Below are positions 1 through 9,163 of a DNA stretch of 41,430 bases, piece after piece; position 1 is the stretch's first letter, and each line of letters begins with the position of its first letter. The stretch covers positions 1 through 41,430 of the forward strand of contig JAEEXJ010000015.1 in assembly GCA_016291475.1 (NCBI GenBank), written 5' to 3'. This DNA is from Lachnospiraceae bacterium (GTDB taxonomy: Bacteria; Bacillota_A; Clostridia; Lachnospirales; Lachnospiraceae). The position numbers and the translations under genes are program-made. The notes beneath the pieces are model-generated. The model worked only from the letters and a program-made list of their open reading frames with translations, had not been told where the DNA came from and made no database searches.

Positions 1-41
1 CTAACCAGTCCAATCAGGGTGTTCTCAGCCTTCTCGGCTAA
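1..41 (+). CDS. Flagellin, C-terminal end only (cut by window start)
   Basis: Reading from base 3, the codons give ANQSNQGVLSLLG with its first Ala cut, followed by TAA at 39-41. This is the typical flagellin tail (the C-terminal D0 helix ends in variants of ANQxxQxVLSLL), so this is the 3' end of a flagellin gene whose body lies outside the window. A strong terminator follows about 50 bases later, so flagellin is probably transcribed apart from the glycosylation genes. The adjacent Maf and pseudaminate genes fit, because flagellin is their usual acceptor. Only 13 residues are visible, so the call rests on the tail motif plus context. Confidence 0.8.
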   Translation, partial: NQSNQGVLSLLG

Positions 42-88
42 TAACCGGTACTGCAGAACATTAACCAAGTTAAACAGTTCACGCGCAG

Positions 89-117
89 AAAGAGGAGACC
101 GAAAGGTCTCCTCTTTT
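89..117 (+). terminator. Rho-independent terminator after flagellin
   Basis: A 10-bp perfect stem AGAGGAGACC / GGTCTCCTCT (91-100 and 105-114) closes on a GAAA tetraloop and runs into TTTT. The core stem GAGGAGACC recurs in the terminator at 16774, at the other end of the island. Confidence 0.9.
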
Positions 118-151
118 AGGTAAGATACATAACGAATATTATAATGTAATG

Positions 152-160
152 TGGTATACT
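152..160 (+). promoter_or_regulatory. Candidate extended -10 promoter for the glycosylation operon
   Basis: TGG-TATACT is a TGn-extended -10 box; no good -35 is seen 17 bp upstream. It would start transcription near 167, about 37 bases before the maf start codon. A second TATAAT lies at 140-145. Sequence match only. Confidence 0.45.
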
Positions 161-203
161 TTTTATAGAATGTTGGATAAAAATCTGCTTACGGAGGTTT
201 TCA

Positions 204-2378
204 ATGTTGGAAGATTTTTTGAGGGATATATACGATAAAGCAATGGCATTGGAATTGATCAAGGAAGCTTCCTATTATTCCTGCATAAGACATATTTATA
301 ATCGTATGGATTATTGGAATGAAGCCACTCCGTATCTGGAGAAAATCCTTTTTGATCTAAAAGAAACGGATGTAAAAAAGGGCGTGGATCTTTTGAATGC
401 AATTCAAAAAACCCAGGCAAGTTTTGACGATTGGCATACTTTTTCTGCAGCCATAGATACTGAGATGGTGCCGAGAATCACGGAATATCTCAGGAAATAT
501 TCCGGTATAAATGTGAAGGACGGTGAGTGGACTTTGGAGAGTTCACAAACCGGATTTCTTACACTAAAAAGCGATAAATCCGGGTATTTGCACAGCCCCG
601 CGGATCCAATGTGGGAAAGTTTTTTATACGCGAATAGTGTCTTTGATACGGAAGCAAAGAATTATTATATTCTCGGAGGCGGATTGGGATATCTAGCGTA
701 TCAGCTTTGGAGAATGTCTTCGGGTGATGCGGATATTTATATATTTGAAATCGATAAAGAATTAACCGAGTATGCTGAATTATATGGTGTTCTGAGCCTT
801 ATTCCGGAAGAAAAGATACATGTCATTACCGGGGATGATACGGACATCGTATTGGAACAATATACCCGCGATATACCTGAAAGTAAAACCGTCAGGACTA
901 TATATCATTGGGATTTGTCGAAATATAAGGGAGAATATGCTGATTACTTTAAGGTGCAATTATCGAATGAAGTTACCGGAAGAGCGGTAGAACATAAATG
1001 GAGAAGAAACTATGATTCCAATATACAGTTGGAGCATAAAACCTTATCGGAATTAGATACAAGCTCTTTTAAAGAAGAGTGGGTTGTTGTTGGCGCAGGC
1101 CCCTCGCTCAATGATAATGTGAATTTTATTTTTGATAGTGTTGGTAAAAGAACTATCTGCGCCATTAATGCGTCATTAAAATGGTTTAGTCGAAATGATC
1201 TTATTCCGGATGTATGTACTGCGCTCGATCCCCATGATTCCATGGTTCCACATATTGAAGGAATTGAAGATTTTAGCAAAAATGTACCTTTGGTAATGGA
1301 TTGCGTAACTAATCGCAGGTATGCGGAGAAGTATAGAGGACCAAGATATTATATATATTCTACTGCAACGGCATTGACTATAGGCAGAGAAAATGTCATT
1401 GGAGATATATGGGAAATCGGTGGTACGGTTACAAGTATGGCTATCGATCTGGCATATAGGATGGGAGCGAAAAAGATATATGTAATAGGTGCCGATTTGG
1501 CGTATCCCGATGGCATAACATATGCCAATGGTGTGGGCCATGATACCGGAAAGTGGAGTGAAGTAGAGGAAACGCTGATATCTGTAGATGATAAAATAAT
1601 TCCCACGTCAATAAAATTTAATGCATATAAGGGAATGATTGAGGATCAGATAGCTGGATATCATGGAGTTGAGGTGATAAATAAATCGCTTCACGGAGCT
1701 TATTTGAATGGAACTTTCTGTAACCAGTGGTGGGAAAATCTACCTGATAGTTTGAATTTTGCTGATTATTTGGACTATTTTAATAATCTGAAACGGAACA
1801 GTTATATTTTGGGATGGAGACGTAAATACTATATTTTTTGGCAATTGATTTCCAGAATTGAATCGTTAGGTATAAGCATAAATCCTGATGAAGAGATTGT
1901 GGTGGATTCATCATATATGCATATATATCAGATGTTTAAAAATGAATTAAACTGGGTGAATAGTTATTCCGGTAAGAGAATAAAGGGGCAAACATATATT
2001 TTTACAACCGAGTTTCTGGGCGAGAAAGATTCTCATTCCAAAGATGTGCTGACTATTGCCGAATCTGAAACAGAAAAAAATAAAAAAGTATTGATAGTAA
2101 ATACAGGTGAAAAATTAGGCGGTGACCCAATTCCGCTTCATAAACCTATGTCATCACAATACAATAGGGAATTAGAAACTGCGGATAAGGTATTTATGAA
2201 GAATAAAACCTTCAGTTATTTCCAGTTTCCTGATGGCATGCCGGAAATAAATTATTATAAAGCTTTTCTGGATTCTGTCGCAGACAATATCCCTGAGAAG
2301 ATGATCTGTAGCTCTAAATATAGTCTATTGGCAGATTATTGCATTGAGAAATTTGTAAATTCTACTGAGATTTCGTGA
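204..2378 (+). CDS. maf: Motility accessory factor Maf, DUF115 flagellin glycosyltransferase
   Basis: Predicted cytoplasmic glycosyltransferase that moves a nonulosonic acid (here most likely pseudaminic acid from CMP-Pse) onto Ser/Thr of flagellin before export. The 724-aa protein has an N-terminal Maf region with a Rossmann-like glycine stretch (ILGGGLGYLAYQLW, about residues 155-168). The DUF115/MptE-like core begins with VVVGAGPSLNDN (about 294-305) and continues through the IGGTVTSMAIDLA and KKIYVIGADLAYPDG segments (about 405-440). The C-terminal 230 residues are less conserved. An AGGAGG-like site (ggagg, 193-197) sits 6 bases before the ATG. It is the first gene after flagellin and heads a run of same-strand sugar genes. 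The Maf family is established; substrate and acceptor are inferred from the neighbours. Confidence 0.9.
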   Translation: MLEDFLRDIYDKAMALELIKEASYYSCIRHIYNRMDYWNEATPYLEKILFDLKETDVKKGVDLLNAIQKTQASFDDWHTFSAAIDTEMVPRITEYLRKYSGINVKDGEWTLESSQTGFLTLKSDKSGYLHSPADPMWESFLYANSVFDTEAKNYYILGGGLGYLAYQLWRMSSGDADIYIFEIDKELTEYAELYGVLSLIPEEKIHVITGDDTDIVLEQYTRDIPESKTVRTIYHWDLSKYKGEYADYFKVQLSNEVTGRAVEHKWRRNYDSNIQLEHKTLSELDTSSFKEEWVVVGAGPSLNDNVNFIFDSVGKRTICAINASLKWFSRNDLIPDVCTALDPHDSMVPHIEGIEDFSKNVPLVMDCVTNRRYAEKYRGPRYYIYSTATALTIGRENVIGDIWEIGGTVTSMAIDLAYRMGAKKIYVIGADLAYPDGITYANGVGHDTGKWSEVEETLISVDDKIIPTSIKFNAYKGMIEDQIAGYHGVEVINKSLHGAYLNGTFCNQWWENLPDSLNFADYLDYFNNLKRNSYILGWRRKYYIFWQLISRIESLGISINPDEEIVVDSSYMHIYQMFKNELNWVNSYSGKRIKGQTYIFTTEFLGEKDSHSKDVLTIAESETEKNKKVLIVNTGEKLGGDPIPLHKPMSSQYNRELETADKVFMKNKTFSYFQFPDGMPEINYYKAFLDSVADNIPEKMICSSKYSLLADYCIEKFVNSTEIS

Positions 2379-2429
2379 ATTAATCATATAATATTTTTCT
2401 TACTCTCTGCTTGAGAGATATATTGAATC

Positions 2430-3578
2430 ATGAATATTCTGTATTATTTTTGGAACGAAAACTGTAAAGAGGATTGTGTTGAGTCGATGAAAAGACTTGG
2501 CCACAATGTGGAAGTATGGAAAAGAGACTTCAAAAACTATTCAGAAGATTCGGATTTTGAATATGCATTGCAAGAAACGGTAAATAAATCATCTGTTGAT
2601 TGTATTTTTTCATTTGACTATTTTCCTCTTATATCTAAGGTATCCCAGATTAGGGGCCTACCATATATCTCGTGGATATATGATTGTCCGCATTATACAC
2701 TTCAATCAGACACACTGAATAACTCATGTAACCATGTATATGTGTTTGACTATGCATTAGCTGAAAGGTATAGAACTGAAGGCTTTAAAACTGTGGATTA
2801 CATGCCATTGCCTGTCAACACTAACCGATTAAGAAACCTTCTCGGAAAGAGAAATAAGAATTACTCGCATGACATTTCCTTTGTAGGTTCTTTATATAAT
2901 GATGATCATAATTATTTTGACCAGATATCATATCTTCCTGAATATGTCAGAGGATATCTTGATTCTGTGATAAAGGTACAGGAATTGATCTACGGAATGG
3001 ATGTTCCTTCGCTATTAATTTCGGGGGAAATATATGATGAAATCGAGAAATATGTAATTGCTGATTTGGGTAAGGGATTTAGAAGCATTAAAAAAGATTT
3101 TATTTGTGACATGCTAAGGAAAAAGGTGACAGTTAATGAAAGAAGAAATCTACTAACCCTTCTCGGTAATCGTTTTAATTTAGATTTGTTTTCAGGATCA
3201 AAACCGGCTAAAGATATTAACGTTAACTATAAGGGGATTGCGGATTATTATTCTGAAATGCCGTATATTTTTGCATCAAGCAAAATTAATATCAATATTT
3301 CGCTGCGAAGCATCCTTACCGGAATTCCATTGAGAGTGGTGGATATTATTGGCGCCGGGGGATTTTGTCTAACAAATTATCAGGCTGAAATGTCGGAGTA
3401 TTTTGAAAATGGGCGGGAGCTTGTATGGTTTGAAAGCCCCGGGGATATGGTTGAAAAAGCAGATTATTTTCTTCATCATGATGATGAACGCGAGAAAATA
3501 GCCATCAATGGTGCGGAAGCAGCCGAAAGAATATTTTCATATGATGTGTTGTTGCCGAAGGTCCTGGATATATTTTGA
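2430..3578 (+). CDS. CgeB/DUF3880-type glycosyltransferase
   Basis: A 382-aa protein with two parts. The N-terminal half resembles DUF3880 and contains CIFSFDYFPLIS and YISWIYDCPHYTL. The C-terminal GT-B domain resembles the CgeB-like Glyco_trans_1_2 family, with LRVVDIIGAGGFCLTNY (about residues 303-319) and the acidic stretch used for nucleotide-sugar binding. There is no signal peptide, so it is probably cytoplasmic and adds a sugar to flagellin or to the growing flagellar glycan. It lies 51 bases after maf with only a weak GAGAG ribosome site, consistent with one transcript. The donor sugar cannot be told from sequence. DUF3880 transferases commonly accompany Maf genes in Firmicutes flagellar loci, which supports the role. 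Confidence 0.75.
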   Translation: MNILYYFWNENCKEDCVESMKRLGHNVEVWKRDFKNYSEDSDFEYALQETVNKSSVDCIFSFDYFPLISKVSQIRGLPYISWIYDCPHYTLQSDTLNNSCNHVYVFDYALAERYRTEGFKTVDYMPLPVNTNRLRNLLGKRNKNYSHDISFVGSLYNDDHNYFDQISYLPEYVRGYLDSVIKVQELIYGMDVPSLLISGEIYDEIEKYVIADLGKGFRSIKKDFICDMLRKKVTVNERRNLLTLLGNRFNLDLFSGSKPAKDINVNYKGIADYYSEMPYIFASSKININISLRSILTGIPLRVVDIIGAGGFCLTNYQAEMSEYFENGRELVWFESPGDMVEKADYFLHHDDEREKIAINGAEAAERIFSYDVLLPKVLDIF

Positions 3579-3643
3579 TCTTTAGAAAAATATACGATTA
3601 GTTATATCAAAAGCATTTGTAAAATGAAATTAAGGTGACATTT

Positions 3644-4342
3644 ATGAGCAGTATTGCAATCATAACAGCGCGTGGTGGATCTAAGAGAATACCTAAAAAG
3701 AATATTAAAAATTTTTGCGGAAAGCCGATGATTGCCTACAGTATTGAGGCTGCATTGAATTCCTGCTTGTACTCTGAAGTTATGGTATCTACTGATAGCG
3801 AAGAAATTGCTGAGATTGCAAAATTGTGCGGTGCGACTATTCCTTTTATGCGTAGTGAAAAGACATCCGGTGATTATGCATCTACCAGAGATGTTTTAAT
3901 GGAAGTGATTTCGGAATACGAGAAAATAGGAAAGTCATTCGATGATATGACCTGTATTTATCCTACTGCTCCTTTTATAACCTCTCAGAAGCTATGCGAG
4001 GCCATGGCTCTTTTTCAAAAGTCTGATAGTTCTTTATTGATTCCTGTCGTTCGATTCTCATCCCCTCCTCAAAGAGCTTATATCATTAATGACAACAAAC
4101 TCATATTCAAGTGGGAAGAATACAGGTATACCAGATCGCAAGATCTTGAGCCGTTCTACCATGAGGCCGGACAGTTCTACATTTACAATATATCAGATTA
4201 CTTGAAAGCCGACGGATCTATAAAACAGAATATTGTTCCTTTTATTCTTCCTGAATCTGAAGTTCAGGATATCGACACGGAAGAAGATTGGAAGATAGCA
4301 GAATTAAAATATCAGCTGATGAAAAGTAAAGTTAATGAATAA
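3644..4342 (+). CDS. pseF: Pseudaminic acid cytidylyltransferase PseF
   Basis: Activates pseudaminic acid with CTP to give CMP-pseudaminic acid, the donor for Maf-type transferases. The N-terminus carries the cytidylyltransferase signature ARGGSKRIPKKNIKNFCGKP (about residues 8-27), followed by STDSEEIAEIA, IYPTAPF, and a PseF-like segment EPFYHEAGQFYIYN (about 173-186) that separates it from NeuA. The start is set at the ATG at 3644 because aaggtga (3632-3638) is correctly spaced; a GTG at 3635 would overlap that site. The 232-aa length is normal for PseF. The 3' end overlaps pseI by 8 bases, so the two are probably translationally coupled. Confidence 0.92.
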   Translation: MSSIAIITARGGSKRIPKKNIKNFCGKPMIAYSIEAALNSCLYSEVMVSTDSEEIAEIAKLCGATIPFMRSEKTSGDYASTRDVLMEVISEYEKIGKSFDDMTCIYPTAPFITSQKLCEAMALFQKSDSSLLIPVVRFSSPPQRAYIINDNKLIFKWEEYRYTRSQDLEPFYHEAGQFYIYNISDYLKADGSIKQNIVPFILPESEVQDIDTEEDWKIAELKYQLMKSKVNE

Positions 4343-5390
4343 AACGATTAAAATCGGAAATAGAATAATCGGAGAAGGAAACCCGACATATATTGTTGCT
4401 GAGATGTCTGCGAATCATTTGCAGGATTATGGAAGAGCGAAGAAGATTATTCTTGCTGCCAAAGAATCAGGTGCAGATGCTATTAAACTTCAATCATATC
4501 GGCCTGATACCATTACAATAGATTGTTTCGGTGAGGAATTCATGGCAACAAAGGGAAGCTTGTGGGAAGGCCAAAATCTGTATCAGCTCTATGAGAAGGC
4601 ATACATGCCGTGGGAATGGCACAATGATCTGTTTGCATACGCTAAAGAGATTGGAATAGAGATTTTTTCTTCTCCATTTGACCCGACTGCTGTCACACTG
4701 CTCGAAGGGCTTGGCTCCCCGGCATATAAAATCGCATCTTATGAAATTGTGGATATTCCGCTCATTAAGTTATGTGCTAAAACAGGAAAGCCAATTTTGT
4801 TGTCTACCGGCATAGCAACACAGTCAGATATTGAGAGGGCGGTAGAAGCATGTAAGAATGAGGGAAATGATAATATTGCTATTTTAAAGTGCGTATCTCA
4901 GTACCCAACTTGTTATCAGGATTTAAATTTGAAAACGATTCCGCATATAGCGGATTTGTTTGACTGTGTTGCCGGTTTATCTGATCATTCCATGGGCTCA
5001 GCTGTGGATGTTGCTGCTGTCGCTCTTGGAGCAAATATAATCGAAAAGCATTTGACGTTGAGCCGAGCTGATGGGGGACCAGATGGAGCTTTTTCAATGG
5101 AACCGGAAGAGTTTGCCCAAATGGTATCTGACATACGAGACATCGAACAGGCCCTCGGAAAAGCTACGTTTGAATTGACTGACTTCCAAAAACGAGGAAA
5201 AAATAATAGCAGATCACTGTATGCGGTTGAAGATATAAAAAAAGGGGATGTGTTTACTGAAAAAAATATCAGATCGATTCGCCCCGGGAAAGGGATTCCT
5301 ACCTGGTTTTACGAAGATATTATAGGGAAACGGGCTGCAGTAGATATTAAACGTGGAACTGCAATGTCATTTGATTATATAGAAAAGTAA
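4335..5390 (+). CDS. pseI: Pseudaminic acid synthase PseI (NeuB family)
   Basis: Condenses phosphoenolpyruvate with 6-deoxy-AltdiNAc to form pseudaminic acid. The 351-aa protein has the NeuB TIM barrel (YIVAEMSANHLQDYGRAKKI at about 17-36, then SSPFDPTAVTLL, YKIASYEI, ILLSTGIA, GLSDHSMG and EKHLTLSRADGGPDGAFS). The C-terminal SAF antifreeze-like domain (about 290-350) includes RSLYAVEDIKKGDVFTEKNI. The EMSANH segment and the AFSMEPEEF region favour PseI over sialic or legionaminic synthases. The gene overlaps pseF by 8 bases and lies 10 bases before pseG. No Shine-Dalgarno is evident, in line with coupling to pseF. Confidence 0.93.
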   Translation: MNKTIKIGNRIIGEGNPTYIVAEMSANHLQDYGRAKKIILAAKESGADAIKLQSYRPDTITIDCFGEEFMATKGSLWEGQNLYQLYEKAYMPWEWHNDLFAYAKEIGIEIFSSPFDPTAVTLLEGLGSPAYKIASYEIVDIPLIKLCAKTGKPILLSTGIATQSDIERAVEACKNEGNDNIAILKCVSQYPTCYQDLNLKTIPHIADLFDCVAGLSDHSMGSAVDVAAVALGANIIEKHLTLSRADGGPDGAFSMEPEEFAQMVSDIRDIEQALGKATFELTDFQKRGKNNSRSLYAVEDIKKGDVFTEKNIRSIRPGKGIPTWFYEDIIGKRAAVDIKRGTAMSFDYIEK

Positions 5391-5400
5391 AGGAATACTT

Positions 5401-6429
5401 ATGTTTTTCTTTCGGACAGATGGTAATTCAACTATTTCCTACGGTCATGTAATGAGATGCCTTGCGATTGCTAATACGTTAGCGGATCAGGGTGAGAATG
5501 TTTGCTTTCTTATCGCAGACGATAATTCGAAGGCTATTTTGGAAGAAGTAGGAATGCCTTATATTGTACTTCATTCTGATTGGATGAATCTGATGACCGA
5601 TCTGGAACAAATTAAGCGCATTGTAGCGAAGAAATCTGCATCTGTCGTGTTGATTGATACTTATCGTATAACAAAACAATATGTGGAAGAATTGGGCTCG
5701 ATATGTAAAATAGCATATTTGGGAAGCAAAAAAGATTATCTGGGACATCTTGATCTTTTGGTGAATTACAGCACGGATATTGATCTTGAGTTCTATAAAA
5801 CCATTTATGGCAGCGAAACTAAGCTTCTTCTTGGTCCGGCTTATGCTCCGTTAAGGAAAGAATTTCAAGATTTCTCGCCCGAATATAGAAGCAATCTCAA
5901 TCGCATTCTGCTAACAACAGGAAGCACAGATCAAAATGGGATGGTTTTATCGATAATAAATGAATTACTCCCGATATTGTCTGCGGCGGATATTGCTCTC
6001 GATGTTGTGGTGGGACGTCTGTTTGAGAATAAAGGGGAGCTGAATAAAACATTTGGAAATAGTCCTTATGTTGTTTTGCATGAGAATGTACAATCTATGT
6101 CTGCTTTAATGAAAGATTGCAATCTTGCTATTTCTGCCAATGGAACAACTGTCTATGAATTATGCGCTATTGGGGTTCCGGTAATATCCTTTGCTATGGT
6201 TGAGGAGCAGGTGAGGAGTGCTGAGGCAATGCAAAAATTTGGATTTATAGATTACTGCGGTGTTTCATATGATGACAAATATGGCTGTATTTCTCGGATT
6301 CTTAAACGGGTATCCCATTATATCAGTGTTCCGGATGATCTTCCTAAGCTTGCTAAAAGGGCTCACGATGTTATAGACGGGAAAGGTGTATATAAAATTG
6401 TTGATGCTCTTCGCTCGTTGTTAGTATAA
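5401..6429 (+). CDS. pseG: PseG UDP-sugar hydrolase
   Basis: Removes UDP from UDP-2,4-diacetamido-2,4,6-trideoxy-beta-L-altrose, the step just before PseI. The 342-aa protein starts with FFRTDGNSTISYGHVMRCLA, which holds the GHVMRC motif including the catalytic His of the family (about residue 16). It follows the GT28/MurG-like GT-B plan, with LLTTGSTDQNGMV (about 171-183) and ISANGTTVYELCAIGVPVIS (about 244-263). A good AAGGA site precedes the ATG. The order F-I-G gives the last three cytosolic steps of CMP-Pse formation next to each other, but the earlier enzymes PseB, PseC and PseH are not recognised in the window. Confidence 0.92.
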   Translation: MFFFRTDGNSTISYGHVMRCLAIANTLADQGENVCFLIADDNSKAILEEVGMPYIVLHSDWMNLMTDLEQIKRIVAKKSASVVLIDTYRITKQYVEELGSICKIAYLGSKKDYLGHLDLLVNYSTDIDLEFYKTIYGSETKLLLGPAYAPLRKEFQDFSPEYRSNLNRILLTTGSTDQNGMVLSIINELLPILSAADIALDVVVGRLFENKGELNKTFGNSPYVVLHENVQSMSALMKDCNLAISANGTTVYELCAIGVPVISFAMVEEQVRSAEAMQKFGFIDYCGVSYDDKYGCISRILKRVSHYISVPDDLPKLAKRAHDVIDGKGVYKIVDALRSLLV

Positions 6430-6457
6430 ATTTCATAAAATTATATTGGGGGATAAG

Positions 6458-7468
6458 ATGTATATAATCATTGGAGCTTCAAGTTTTATAGGAGTATATA
6501 CAGCCACGTACTTTATAGAAAAAGGAGAAAAAATAGTTGTAACCGGGAGAAATAACAAATTTAAAGAATATTACGATTCTTTGGGTGCAGAATATTTAAA
6601 TCTCGATTTGAATAATGATGAAGATTTCGAAAGACTTCCCAAGAACGGGGTTGAAGGCGTTATCCTTATTTCGGGTGTCCTTCCGGCCAGCGAGGATGCA
6701 GATCTGAAAAAAGATGAAAATGCAAATCGGTATGTTATAACCAACATTCTTGGAACTTGTTATGCTTTGGAATATTGCAGGAAGAATAATATTAATAGGC
6801 TTATAAATACGATATCTTTTGCTGAAGTGTCGGGTGCATGGAGAATGGATCCGCCAATTGATGAATCGGAACCCAGATCTTTCTCTTTTTCCGGTGATCA
6901 CGCTATGTATGTTATCTCCAAGAATACCGCCTCGGATATAATGGAGTATTATAATCAGCAGCACGATATGAAAAACGCATGGTTTAGACTGCCTCCGGTT
7001 TATGGCGTGGGACCTCATGGTTATCTTAAAGTGAACGGAAAAGTTGTAAAATCCGGACTTCAGATATTTATCGATAAAGCAAAAGAAGGCGAGACTATAG
7101 AGGTGTATGGCTATTTGGCCAGAGATACGGTTTATGTGAAAGATGTTGCTCAAGCTTACTATAAGGCCGCAAAAAGTGACAAAACTTGTGGTTTGTATAA
7201 TATTACTTCGGGCAAAGCTACAACGTTAATGGAACAAGCGGAAGCATGCGCTGAACTTTTTGCATCCGACACTCAGCACAGGTCCAAAGTGATTTATAGA
7301 GATGATATGGTGAACGGAGGGAAATCATATCTGTTTTCAATCGAAAAAGCTAAGCGAGATTTTGGTTATGAACCGGAATATGCAGATTTTCGTAATTTGA
7401 TGAAGGATTATATTTTCGAGACAGAACGCGGTGTTTATCCCAGATTATTTGCAGGCAGAGAGGTATAA
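6458..7468 (+). CDS. NAD-dependent nucleotide-sugar epimerase/dehydratase (extended SDR)
   Basis: A 336-aa extended short-chain dehydrogenase expected to act on a nucleotide-linked sugar in the cytoplasm. The N-terminus has the Rossmann motif IIIGASSFIGVYTA (GxxxxxG type, residues 3-16). The catalytic pair appears as YVISK (about 150-154), and RLPPVYGVGPHG plus RDTVYVKDVAQAYYKA match the sugar-binding half of the family. The ATG at 6458 is chosen because ggggga (6448-6453) is well spaced; an upstream TTG at 6446 would overlap it. It lacks the features of the inverting 4,6-dehydratase PseB, so it probably belongs to another branch of the glycan pathway together with the ATP-grasp gene that follows 11 bases later. 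Confidence 0.8.
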   Translation: MYIIIGASSFIGVYTATYFIEKGEKIVVTGRNNKFKEYYDSLGAEYLNLDLNNDEDFERLPKNGVEGVILISGVLPASEDADLKKDENANRYVITNILGTCYALEYCRKNNINRLINTISFAEVSGAWRMDPPIDESEPRSFSFSGDHAMYVISKNTASDIMEYYNQQHDMKNAWFRLPPVYGVGPHGYLKVNGKVVKSGLQIFIDKAKEGETIEVYGYLARDTVYVKDVAQAYYKAAKSDKTCGLYNITSGKATTLMEQAEACAELFASDTQHRSKVIYRDDMVNGGKSYLFSIEKAKRDFGYEPEYADFRNLMKDYIFETERGVYPRLFAGREV

Positions 7469-7479
7469 CGAGAACAATT

Positions 7480-8670
7480 ATGGAATCAGTTTTCATTCTT
7501 GGTGCGAGCCGGCTTCAGATTCCCGCTATAAAAAAGGCAAAAGAAAAAGGTTTGTATGTCTATGTGCTGGATTATGATCCAAAGGCTTCTGGTATTCCTT
7601 TCGCAGATGCCTTTTTGGAAATAAGCACAATTGACAAAGAGGCTGTTTTAAATGCGGCTATTGAATATAAACCGGATTATATTATTACATCTACCAGTGA
7701 TATGCCTGTAAGAACGGTATCCTGGGTATGCGAAAAGCTAGGAAAAAAGACCGATATTTCTTATGAAGGAGCAATCTACGCAACGGATAAAGTTGCGATG
7801 AGAAAACGGATGGTGGAATGCGGAGTGCCGGTTCCTGAATTTCATGAGATAAAGACTTATGAGCATTTTCTTGATATAGCTGAGATCATGCCATCCGAAT
7901 TTATTTTGAAACCGGCAGATAATTCGGCCAGTAGAGGGGTCGTTCTTGTAGACAAAACTAAGGATCCTGATTATGAAAAACTGTACAATTATTGCAAGCA
8001 TTATTCACGAAGCGGTGAAGTGCTGGTTGAAGAGTACATGGAAGGACCTGAGGTTAGTGTTGAATCCTTTAGTGTTGATGGTGAACCACATATTATTACC
8101 ATTACGGATAAGATCATTACCGATCTCCCCTTTTTTGTAGAATTAGGTCACACGGAGCCCAGTAGATTATCATTAAAGCAACAAGAAGACGTATGTAAAG
8201 TGGCTGAAGCGGCAATAAGAGCAATCGGTATGCAGAACGGTCCCACACATACAGAAATTAAAGTCACTTCTTCGGGAGCAAAATTAGTTGAAATTGCAGC
8301 GAGATTGGGTGGAGATTTTATAACATCGAAGCTTGTTCCTTTATCTACCGGAGTAGACATGATCGGTTGTTCGTTTGCTTCGCTGCTTGGAGGGACGGTT
8401 CAGTATCAGGCTGTATCTGATGGCGGGGCAGCTATTAGATTTATCCAGGGAGAAGAAGGCGTTCTAAAAGCTATAGATGGTATAGATGGAGCGAAAAAAA
8501 TGTCAGGTGTTTGTGAGGTGGATATATATAAAACAATTGGTGACATTATAAAAAAGCCGGAAAACAGCGGCGATCGTGTTGGCCATGTTATAGCAATAGG
8601 GAAGGATGCTGATGAGGCGGCTCATAATGCTGAAGCTGCTTTGGAAAGCATTCGGGTTATTGTTGAATGA
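7480..8670 (+). CDS. ATP-grasp ligase (carbamoyl-phosphate-synthase-like fold)
   Basis: A 396-aa ATP-grasp enzyme. The pre-ATP-grasp Rossmann domain starts with VFILGASRLQIPAIKKAKEKG (about 4-24). The ATP-grasp core has the phosphate-loop-like stretch FILKPADNSASRGVVLV (about 140-156), the hinge EVLVEEYMEGPEVSVESF, and the Mg-binding end HTEIKVTSSGAKLVEIAARLGGDF (about 267-290). Such ligases join a carboxylate to an amine or amino acid at the cost of ATP, and this subgroup includes amino-acid ligases. In an operon full of amino-sugar genes, it may attach an amino acid or other acid to a sugar amine. This is inference, since the substrate cannot be read from sequence. A second, distant ATP-grasp lies at 14594. 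Confidence 0.75.
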   Translation: MESVFILGASRLQIPAIKKAKEKGLYVYVLDYDPKASGIPFADAFLEISTIDKEAVLNAAIEYKPDYIITSTSDMPVRTVSWVCEKLGKKTDISYEGAIYATDKVAMRKRMVECGVPVPEFHEIKTYEHFLDIAEIMPSEFILKPADNSASRGVVLVDKTKDPDYEKLYNYCKHYSRSGEVLVEEYMEGPEVSVESFSVDGEPHIITITDKIITDLPFFVELGHTEPSRLSLKQQEDVCKVAEAAIRAIGMQNGPTHTEIKVTSSGAKLVEIAARLGGDFITSKLVPLSTGVDMIGCSFASLLGGTVQYQAVSDGGAAIRFIQGEEGVLKAIDGIDGAKKMSGVCEVDIYKTIGDIIKKPENSGDRVGHVIAIGKDADEAAHNAEAALESIRVIVE

Positions 8671-8698
8671 GTATTATTCTGTTTGGTGGTGATTAAAT

Positions 8699-9163
8699 TT
8701 GATACCTACATATCAAGAGATTGCAAAAATAAATAGAGAAGCAGAATTGCTTGAAAATGAGGTTAATGAGTTGTTGAAGCAACGGGGGACCGGTTTGGAT
8801 GCTATTGATTGCTTATTGGATTCAAAGGCTTTAGAAATTGCTTCTTATAACCAACGGATTTACATTTTACGGATTCTTGCTCAAATCGGAAGGATAGAAA
8901 TAGAGCGTGGTGAAAGGAAAACGATATTTCTTAACAGGAACACCGATGAATTGATAACTTTATATCGAGTGATGATCTTGTATTTGCGAAGGATAGAATT
9001 TGATTTCCCGGACGAGTATGTAAATGAGATAGCAGGCTATATAATTACCGAAAAGATAAGCGCGATAGCCATTGTCGGTATTATTGATTCAGCTCGTAGT
9101 ATTATTCTGAAAAATAAAGTAAGAAAAGGCGTCATTAAGATTTTGGGTGATATGGCTTCATGA
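8699..9163 (+). CDS. Unknown helical protein in the glycosylation operon
   Basis: I do not recognise this 154-aa protein. It looks mostly alpha-helical: the first 30 residues are charged and coiled-coil-like (EIAKINREAELLENEVNELL), and the rest mixes charged helices with moderately hydrophobic ones. It has no signal peptide and no convincing membrane span. The only plausible start is TTG at 8699, because an in-frame TGA at 8690-8692 blocks any earlier start and the next Met is far inside. A ggtggtga sequence is placed as ribosome site. The stop codon overlaps the ATG of the next glycosyltransferase (ATGA, 9160-9163), so the two are probably coupled and may work together, for example as transferase and small partner. 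Confidence 0.6.
   Translation: MIPTYQEIAKINREAELLENEVNELLKQRGTGLDAIDCLLDSKALEIASYNQRIYILRILAQIGRIEIERGERKTIFLNRNTDELITLYRVMILYLRRIEFDFPDEYVNEIAGYIITEKISAIAIVGIIDSARSIILKNKVRKGVIKILGDMAS

Noticed and set aside
6458..7468. Naming the SDR PseB
   Set aside because: The glycine motif is GASSFIG and the protein lacks the inverting 4,6-dehydratase pattern. It is left as a generic sugar epimerase/dehydratase.
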